From positions 1-6,430 of the forward strand of contig CAZQGJ010000040.1 of NCBI GenBank assembly GCA_964592905.1: DNA of 6,430 nt, in the 5' to 3' direction. Positions 1-3,836 of the stretch are shown in pieces (positions within the stretch are counted from its first letter, which is position 1; each line of letters starts with the position of its first letter). The notes beneath the pieces were generated by a model. It made no database searches. It worked only from the letters and a program-made list of their open reading frames with translations, and was not told the DNA's origin. A program made the translations under genes and the position numbers. Origin of the DNA: CAZQGJ01 sp964592905 (GTDB lineage: Bacteria > Patescibacteriota > UBA1384 > CAYGGE01).

Positions 1-320
1 CTATAACTGGCGAACTGGCCGCCAATGTTATAGTTGCGATAATTAGAGCCGTAGTTGGCATAACCGCCTCGATAGCTACCAGTATAACGGTAGTTAGAGC
101 TATAACCATAATTCTGATAGTTAGACCGGGTCGCGCAGTTTGACTGACAAGCTGAAGTATAAACAGCTGAATAAGTACTCGGCTGATAGGTAGAGATGGC
201 TTGCGCCGTAGCTGGGGAGGTGGCGGCAAACAGACTCATGACCAAAACTGACAGTACGACTAAACGTCCTGTAGTTAAAAGATTGATTAATTTAGAGTGT
301 GAACCAAATACGTTATCCAT
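1..320 (-). CDS. Secreted Tyr/Asn/Gly/Ser-rich protein, N-terminal part (C-terminus outside window)
   Basis: An open frame of 106 codons begins with ATG at 318-320 and runs off the left edge without a stop. The start is fixed by an AAGGAGG Shine-Dalgarno at 325-331, four bases upstream. Residues 1-19 are a mildly basic n-region (K10, R19), residues about 20-35 are hydrophobic (LVVLSVLVMSLFAA), and ATA or AQA at 37-41 is a good signal-peptidase I site, so the protein is probably exported. After cleavage the visible chain is low in complexity: 14 of the 62 residues 45-106 are Tyr, mixed with Asn, Gly, Ser and Arg in motifs such as SNYRYTGSYRGGY. There is a C58-x3-C62 pair. No domain is recognisable in this part; a folded domain may follow beyond the edge. 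It has its own promoter and candidate operators. Possible roles are a cell-surface, adhesive or wall-associated protein, but this is speculation. Confidence in the gene is high, in its function very low. Confidence 0.85.
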   Translation of the reverse strand, partial: MDNVFGSHSKLINLLTTGRLVVLSVLVMSLFAATSPATAQAISTYQPSTYSAVYTSACQSNCATRSNYQNYGYSSNYRYTGSYRGGYANYGSNYRNYNIGGQFASY

Positions 321-324
321 TCGG

Positions 325-331
325 CCTCCTT
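325..331 (-). promoter_or_regulatory. Strong Shine-Dalgarno for the secreted protein
   Basis: Reads AAGGAGG on the minus strand, four bases before the ATG at 318-320. It is close to a perfect anti-16S match and decides the start codon of a frame that could otherwise be overlooked because it is cut by the window edge. Confidence 0.85.
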
Positions 332-377
332 AGACCTAGTTGGCGTTCGTATGACTTTAATAAAGCGTAATCCAGCC

Positions 378-438
378 AACAGGTAACCATACCAGATTAA
401 ACCTGTTCTGTCAAGGTCTGAGACGAGTTTAACAGGTT
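378..438. repeat. Three AACAGGT(T)-type elements around the promoter (candidate operators)
   Basis: Plus strand copies: AACAGGTA at 378-385, AACCTGTT (the exact reverse complement of AACAGGTT) at 400-407, and AACAGGTT at 431-438. The first lies at the expected transcription start, the second next to the -35 box, the third about 17 bases upstream of the -35. Centres are 22 and 31 bases apart, close to two and three helical turns, so all would face the same side of the DNA. This suggests binding of a dimeric or cooperative regulator. The protein is unknown. Confidence 0.5.
386..414 (-). promoter_or_regulatory. Sigma-70-type promoter for the secreted protein gene
   Basis: On the minus strand a perfect -35 TTGACA (409-414) is followed by a 17-base spacer and a -10 TATGGT (386-391, 4 of 6 to TATAAT, including the leading TA and final T). 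Expected transcription start is near 379, giving a leader of roughly 60 bases before the ATG at 320. The spacer itself contains one of three copies of an AACAGGT-type element, suggesting a repressor or activator site. Confidence 0.7.
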
Positions 439-452
439 CACAAGAGCAAAAT

Positions 453-624
453 AAAAAACACTAATCATACCAGGATCAACCGTTTTGACTGGCAAGCCAG
501 CCATCGCGATTGTTTAGGGGCAGAGTAAATGATCCTAAATAAATTGTTGGATCCTCTCCACATCTCCCAGTATGATTAGTGCCTTTTAAGGTGAAATAAA
601 AATAACTGACCTAATTCAGTTACA
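453..624 (-). ncRNA. Candidate structured small RNA with its own promoter and terminator
   Basis: Minus-strand transcription from the promoter at 631-659 would start near 624. The core is enclosed by a 12-bp perfect stem: 570-581 pairs with 459-470. Its 3' strand runs directly into U6 (453-458), as in an intrinsic terminator. Inside are a helix 563-568/518-524 (GGGAGA with UCUGCCC, one bulged G), a possible GAUCC/GGAUC hairpin at about 531-553, and a clean 6-bp hairpin 487-502 (GGCUGG, CUUG tetraloop, CCAGUC with one G-U pair). Together these make a branched RNA of about 125 bases, or about 170 from the predicted start. I do not see SRP RNA, tmRNA, RNase P or T-box signature motifs. It may be a stand-alone small RNA (6S-like in size and long closing stem) or a riboswitch-like leader of the downstream secreted protein gene, whose own promoter makes the first option more likely. 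Family unknown. Confidence 0.5.
603..622 (-). terminator. Hairpin plus U-tract at the 5' end of the small RNA (attenuator-like)
   Basis: TAACTGA (603-609) and TCAGTTA (616-622) form a perfect 7-bp stem with a 6-base loop. On the minus strand it is followed by U5-A-U3 (594-602). It looks like an intrinsic terminator, but it begins only about 2 bases after the predicted start of the promoter at 631-659, too early for ordinary termination. It could be a 5' stabilising hairpin, an early attenuator, a DNA operator at +2 to +21, or a sign that the real start is further upstream. Confidence 0.35.
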
Positions 625-630
625 AAAATG

Positions 631-659
631 ATTAAACCATACTCTGCAGAGTTTGTCAA
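631..659 (-). promoter_or_regulatory. Sigma-70-type promoter for the small RNA candidate
   Basis: Minus strand: perfect -35 TTGACA at 654-659, 17-base spacer, -10 TTTAAT at 631-636 (4 of 6 to TATAAT). No protein start with a suitable ribosome site follows before the U-tract at 453-458, which is why I assign it to an RNA gene. It lies just downstream of the terminator at 679-715, so it opens a new transcription unit. Confidence 0.65.
641..652. promoter_or_regulatory. Perfect 12-bp palindrome in the promoter spacer (candidate operator)
   Basis: ACTCTGCAGAGT is its own reverse complement and lies entirely between the -35 and -10 boxes of the promoter at 631-659. A dimeric repressor bound there would block RNA polymerase. 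The cognate regulator is not in the window. Confidence 0.45.
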
Positions 660-678
660 GTCTTACCAACAAGATATT

Positions 679-715
679 AAAAACCCCTCTCCGAGACCTC
701 GGTAGAGGGGTTTTT
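679..715. terminator. Bidirectional intrinsic terminator
   Basis: CCCCTCT (684-690) pairs with AGAGGGG (704-710). The stem extends inward through CCGA/TCGG (691-694/699-702, one bulged base at 703) to a short loop. It is flanked by A5 (679-683) and T6 (711-716), so it has a U-tract in either direction and the flanks can extend the stem. On the minus strand it lies about 20 bases after the stop of the 188-aa gene and should end that unit, and any read-through from cysS. There is no plus-strand gene nearby that would need it. Confidence 0.9.
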
Positions 716-736
716 TACAGATAGGCCGACACTCGA

Positions 737-1303
737 CTAGTCAGGTAGCACGGTGAGCCAGTCTTCTGACTTAGCGAAAAGAAATGGGTATCGCTTGACG
801 AGGAATCCATAGCTTTGAGGATCATCTAGCCTAACCGATTGAGTGATGGTGCCGTTGACTTCTTTCGAGCGAAAAACGGCAAATTCTCTTAACTCACAAT
901 CGCCAGGACCGAAGATACCGGTGGAGGTCCCATAAACTCCTTCTAAGCGAGTCAAGGCACTTAAGACTTCGAGAGAGTCGACAATTGAGCCAATATCGGT
1001 ATAGACGTAGCACCGGCGAAAGTGAAGTTCGAGTCTGTTGCAGCCCCGTAACTGCAGCCAGACGGCCACCCAAACTGCGGCTGTTTCCGGTCGCAATACG
1101 ACCATTTGTGCAACGGTTTGATCACGGATGTAGCTGATCCTATCTACCGTCACGGTCCATATTTCAGACCCCAGTTGGTGTAAAACCAATAGCGGGTAAG
1201 AGATAGAAGCTGGTGCTGCTTTCAGCACTGCCGATACCGGTTTGAAGCCAGCTGGATCACGAGTCACCAGCGCCTCCTGGAGCCAGGTCGGTAATGTTGA
1301 CAC
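737..1303 (-). CDS. Hypothetical protein, 188 aa, no recognised family
   Basis: Starts at GTG (1301-1303) with an AAGGA ribosome site at 1314-1318, ten bases upstream, and stops with TAG at 737-739. It has its own promoter (1380-1408) and terminator (679-715), so it appears to be a single-gene unit, possibly also reached by read-through from cysS. The protein has no signal peptide and no clear membrane helix; the stretch about 73-86 (AAVWVAVWLQLRG) is hydrophobic but short and looks like a core strand or helix. It contains three Cys (88, 98, 136) with no metal-binding spacing, and many Val/Leu/aromatic residues in alternating patterns suggesting a mixed alpha/beta soluble fold. I recognise no motif and assign no function. 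The convincing promoter, ribosome site and terminator argue that the gene is real rather than a spurious frame. Confidence 0.75.
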   Translation of the reverse strand: MSTLPTWLQEALVTRDPAGFKPVSAVLKAAPASISYPLLVLHQLGSEIWTVTVDRISYIRDQTVAQMVVLRPETAAVWVAVWLQLRGCNRLELHFRRCYVYTDIGSIVDSLEVLSALTRLEGVYGTSTGIFGPGDCELREFAVFRSKEVNGTITQSVRLDDPQSYGFLVKRYPFLFAKSEDWLTVLPD

Positions 1304-1313
1304 TGTCGTCAGA

Positions 1314-1318
1314 TCCTT
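1314..1318 (-). promoter_or_regulatory. Ribosome binding site supporting a GTG start
   Basis: AAGGA on the minus strand, ten bases before the GTG at 1301-1303. It supports the non-ATG start of the 188-aa gene; there is no upstream in-frame ATG with a better site. Confidence 0.55.
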
Positions 1319-1360
1319 TCGATGTTAACGCACCAGTTACAACTCGACACGATTGCCGTG

Positions 1361-1372
1361 ATGTAGCTACAT
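1361..1372. promoter_or_regulatory. Perfect 12-bp palindrome at the transcription start (candidate operator)
   Basis: ATGTAGCTACAT is its own reverse complement and covers about +1 to +12 of the promoter at 1380-1408. With a perfect stem and no usable loop it is more likely a DNA site for a dimeric regulator than an RNA hairpin, and no U-tract follows. Regulator unknown. Confidence 0.4.
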
Positions 1373-1379
1373 GAGAGCG

Positions 1380-1408
1380 ATTATTCTATATGAAAACAAT
1401 ATTGTCAA
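1380..1408 (-). promoter_or_regulatory. Near-consensus sigma-70-type promoter for the 188-aa gene
   Basis: Minus strand: perfect -35 TTGACA (1403-1408), 17-base spacer, -10 AATAAT (1380-1385, 5 of 6 to TATAAT). Predicted start is near 1373, giving a leader of about 70 bases. It begins about 10 bases after the cysS stop, and I see no terminator between cysS and this gene, so the two transcripts probably overlap. Confidence 0.75.
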
Positions 1409-1418
1409 GTAGTTTTAG

Positions 1419-2717
1419 TTAAGCCAAAAAATCTGCTTGGACGGTGACGGTGTGATCGACTCTATCCTCGACAAGGTAACCGGATTCTTCGAGCTCGACA
1501 CGTATCTGGTCAGAGAGTTCAAACTGTTTTTGAGCTCTAGCAGTTTTGCGCCTATTGATCAGCTGCCTAATCGCATCGGGGTAACTAGCTTCGTCAGGTA
1601 GCGGCTCTAGGCCTAAACCTAAGATTGGTTCGAAGAGTAACCAAAGCAGATAACTATTAGCGGCATGCAGTTCGGCTACGGCTGCCGGAAAGTTCAGGTC
1701 GTCCTCGATTAAAGCTAAGATCTTGATGGCCAGCTGACCACGCTCGGCATCGCTTAAGCTCTCTGGTTCGAGACTTAGTCGCTTAAGCTGTTTGAGAGTG
1801 GTCTGGGCCGCCTGAAGCGACTCCAGGGTTAGATTAAGTTTACTGCGGTAATGAGTTGTCAACCAGAGATAACGATAGGCCAAGGGACTAATCCCCTGCT
1901 CGATCAGGTCGTCAACTGTCCAGGCGTTGCCCAGAGATTTACCCATACGCTGCCCGTTAAGCGTCATATGTTCACCATGGACAAAATAACGGACGAAAGG
2001 TTGACCGTTCGCGGCCTCGGATTGGGCGATCTCGTTTTCGTGATGTGGAAAGATCAGATCAACTCCGCCCAGGTGTAAATCGATAGTTTTACCCAAGTAT
2101 TTTTCTGCCATGGCCGAACATTCAAGATGCCAACCCGGGCGACCGGCAGAATCGTTTGCATCATGCTTCCAGAGAACAAAATCATGGGCGACTAACTTGG
2201 CCTCGGCCTCGACCCGAACCCGTTCTGTTGTTTGCAGTTGGTCGAGCTTGATACCAGATAATCGGCCATATTGAGGGAATTTGGCGATTGAGAAATAAAG
2301 ATCGCCGTCATGCTCGTAAGTCATGCCCTTGGCAGTTAGCTCGTTAATCAGCTCACGCATCTCGGGATAATGTTCGGTAGCCCGCGGGAAATAATCGGCC
2401 GGCAAGATATTGAGTCTCTCCAGATCAATCATAAAGAGATCCTCGATCCGAGCCGTCAGATCCGAGATCGGTTCGTCGTTGGCAGCCGCCCGAGCGATAA
2501 TCTTGTCGTCAATATCCGTAATATTAATAACTGAAGTTACCGCCAGACCGAGATATCGTAGAGTCCGAACCAAAAAGTCGTTGAGTAAGAGTGTCCGAAA
2601 GTTGCCGACATGAGCTCGATCATAAACCGTTGGTCCACAGCAATAAACCGAGGCCTGCCCCGGCTCTAACGGCACAAAAGTTTCGAGCTCTTTGGTTAAG
2701 GTGTTATAGAGTTTCAT
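1419..2717 (-). CDS. cysS: Cysteine--tRNA ligase (CysRS), short form, 432 aa
   Basis: Class I aminoacyl-tRNA synthetase that attaches cysteine to tRNA-Cys using ATP in the cytoplasm. The N-terminal Rossmann catalytic half shows CGPTVYD (27-33), the HIGH-type motif AHVGN (35-39) and ITDIDDK (66-72). GRPGWHLECSAM at 192-203, LGGVDLIFPHHENE at 216-229 and the KMSKS-type motif RMGKS (257-261, catalytic-loop Lys260) follow. The zinc ligands expected from E. coli CysRS are all present: C27, C200, H225 and E229. The helical DALR/anticodon region follows from about 300. At 432 aa it is about 30 residues shorter than the E. coli enzyme (461), with a trimmed insertion before GRPGWH and a shorter tail. 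Its ATG at 2715-2717 overlaps the upstream gene by 14 bases and has no good Shine-Dalgarno, so it is probably translated by coupling. Identity is very secure. Confidence 0.97.
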   Translation of the reverse strand: MKLYNTLTKELETFVPLEPGQASVYCCGPTVYDRAHVGNFRTLLLNDFLVRTLRYLGLAVTSVINITDIDDKIIARAAANDEPISDLTARIEDLFMIDLERLNILPADYFPRATEHYPEMRELINELTAKGMTYEHDGDLYFSIAKFPQYGRLSGIKLDQLQTTERVRVEAEAKLVAHDFVLWKHDANDSAGRPGWHLECSAMAEKYLGKTIDLHLGGVDLIFPHHENEIAQSEAANGQPFVRYFVHGEHMTLNGQRMGKSLGNAWTVDDLIEQGISPLAYRYLWLTTHYRSKLNLTLESLQAAQTTLKQLKRLSLEPESLSDAERGQLAIKILALIEDDLNFPAAVAELHAANSYLLWLLFEPILGLGLEPLPDEASYPDAIRQLINRRKTARAQKQFELSDQIRVELEESGYLVEDRVDHTVTVQADFLA

Positions 2718-3210
2718 CGGTGGCGACTGCGTCCTCGGTAACTGGGTCTTCGGTAGTTAGATCTTCTTTGGCGATCTCGGCTAGCAGATCAGCATCGTAC
2801 ATGCCCTGCGGATCGAGCGGATCAAGGAGTTCATCGCTGACTTCGAGGCTAGTCGTGTCGGCTAACGGGTCGATCTCGACAGTCGAGACATCGCCGCCGC
2901 ACTCGACACAGGGTAGCCCTGGCGTGCCAGGTAGACCGCAAACTACGCAAACAGCGATCTCGTTTTGATCGTGTGATCGTTGTTTACGATTCGCCACGGC
3001 CAGGTCAAGACTTGTATCGCCCTCAAAAGCTTCGAGGTGTGGTAACTCATCGGGTTTGCTGACAGCCTCAGATTCATCGTCTAGAGCATCGAGCGTATCC
3101 AGTTCGTCGACCTCGTCAACTGTACCGATGGCCCCTGGCGCATCAGATAAATTAGTCGAATCGGTCTGTCCGGTCATACTGGTGGGATTATCCAAATTAA
3201 AATCATTCAT
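2704..3210 (-). CDS. Small acidic protein with a four-cysteine zinc ribbon, 168 aa, unknown function
   Basis: ATG at 3208-3210 with AAGGAG at 3215-3220, four bases upstream; TAA at 2704-2706. The chain has three parts. Residues 1-75 are strongly acidic, Ser/Thr-rich and probably disordered (VDEVDELDTLDALDDESE). Residues 76-105 contain a short basic patch (NRKQRSH) and a CX2CX9CX2C knuckle (C88, C91, C101, C104) of zinc-ribbon type around a Pro/Gly-rich turn. Residues 106-168 are again acidic, with a possible amphipathic helix MYDADLLAEIAKED near 137-150. No signal peptide or membrane segment. It lies in the operon between recR and cysS, overlapping cysS by 14 bases, while its ribosome site sits on the recR stop, so it is co-translated with both. 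A single zinc ribbon flanked by acidic disorder suggests a binding or adaptor protein, perhaps for nucleic-acid enzymes or the ribosome, but I recognise no family. Confidence 0.85.
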   Translation of the reverse strand: MNDFNLDNPTSMTGQTDSTNLSDAPGAIGTVDEVDELDTLDALDDESEAVSKPDELPHLEAFEGDTSLDLAVANRKQRSHDQNEIAVCVVCGLPGTPGLPCVECGGDVSTVEIDPLADTTSLEVSDELLDPLDPQGMYDADLLAEIAKEDLTTEDPVTEDAVATDETL

Positions 3211-3214
3211 ACCT

Positions 3215-3220
3215 CTCCTT
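3215..3220 (-). promoter_or_regulatory. Shine-Dalgarno overlapping the recR stop
   Basis: AAGGAG on the minus strand, four bases before the ATG at 3208-3210, and sharing its first bases with the recR TAA at 3219-3221. A ribosome finishing recR would be placed on this site, indicating translational coupling of the zinc-ribbon protein to recR. Confidence 0.7.
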
Positions 3221-3836
3221 ATTCTAGTGACTGACGGCCAGCCAAGGCCCGTTCGATAGTTTGACTATCGGCATACTCGAGATCGCCGCCAATCGGCAGA
3301 CCGCGGGCGATCCGGGTAACCTTGAGTGTCAGTTGAGGCCTCTTGAGGATCTCTCTGTGAATATACAATGCGGTAGCCTCGCCTTCAAGCGTTGGGTTAG
3401 TGGCTAAGATTAGCTCTGTTACCGTTGGCGAGCTGGCCAATCTGTCAAGTAATGGGATAATTGTCAGCTCATCTGGGCCAATCCCCTGCAAAGGCGAGAT
3501 AGCGCCGCCTAGGACATGATAACGCCCGCGATAGCCGGCTGATTCTAAATTAACCAGCTGTAACGGCTGTTCCACAACCAACAGCTGATCGATGCGGCGA
3601 GTTTCGTCTAGACAAAGCTCACAACTCGTCTCGTCTTGGGTGTAGTTGAAACAGCTGGCGCAGCGTTTCAACTGTTGTTTGAGAGCGATCAAGGCCTGGC
3701 CAAGCTCATCGAGTTCGTATTGCGGTCGATTGAGCAAATAAAAGGTTAGTCGACTGGCGCTCTTGGGTCCCATCCCAGGTAAAAGGGCCAGTCTCTCGAT
3801 CACCGCCTGAATCGTCGCCGGTAAAATCTTGGTCAT
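3219..3836 (-). CDS. recR: Recombination mediator protein RecR
   Basis: RecR forms a ring-shaped clamp that works with RecO (and RecF) to load RecA onto SSB-covered ssDNA gaps. All hallmark parts are present in order. A helix-hairpin-helix lies at about 10-35 (LLPGMGPKSASRL at 18-30), and the zinc finger CX2CX9CX2C has C59, C62, C72 and C75. The Toprim domain runs from LLVVEQPLQL (about 85-95) through YHVLGGAISPLQGIGP to ATNPTLEGEATA. The C-terminal Walker-B-like stretch is RIARGLPIGGDLEYAD. The length of 205 aa is typical (about 200). The ATG (3834-3836) shares one base with the topA TAA (TAATG arrangement) and lacks a clear Shine-Dalgarno, so translation is probably coupled to topA. Only recR is seen here; recO and recF are not in the window. 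Identification is secure. Confidence 0.97.
   Translation of the reverse strand: MTKILPATIQAVIERLALLPGMGPKSASRLTFYLLNRPQYELDELGQALIALKQQLKRCASCFNYTQDETSCELCLDETRRIDQLLVVEQPLQLVNLESAGYRGRYHVLGGAISPLQGIGPDELTIIPLLDRLASSPTVTELILATNPTLEGEATALYIHREILKRPQLTLKVTRIARGLPIGGDLEYADSQTIERALAGRQSLE

Noticed and set aside
471..482. Minus-strand GGTTGATCCTGG resembles the start of small-subunit rRNA genes
   Set aside because: The match is only about 12 bases and the following sequence does not continue as 16S rRNA; it is explained by the GATCC pairing segments.
465..563. A 32-codon minus-strand open frame (ATG at 561-563, TGA at 465-467) inside the small RNA candidate
   Set aside because: The only purine-rich site, GGGAG, touches the ATG with no spacing. 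The frame lies inside the predicted paired structure and the composition is unremarkable. A leader peptide cannot be excluded but is not supported.
1851..2078. Plus-strand open frame of 75 codons
   Set aside because: It is antisense to the conserved CysRS catalytic region, whose motifs prove the minus-strand reading.
2591..2968. Plus-strand open frame of 125 codons, Ser/Arg-rich
   Set aside because: It is antisense to cysS and the zinc-ribbon gene; its Ser-rich composition is the shadow of Asp/Glu codons on the other strand.
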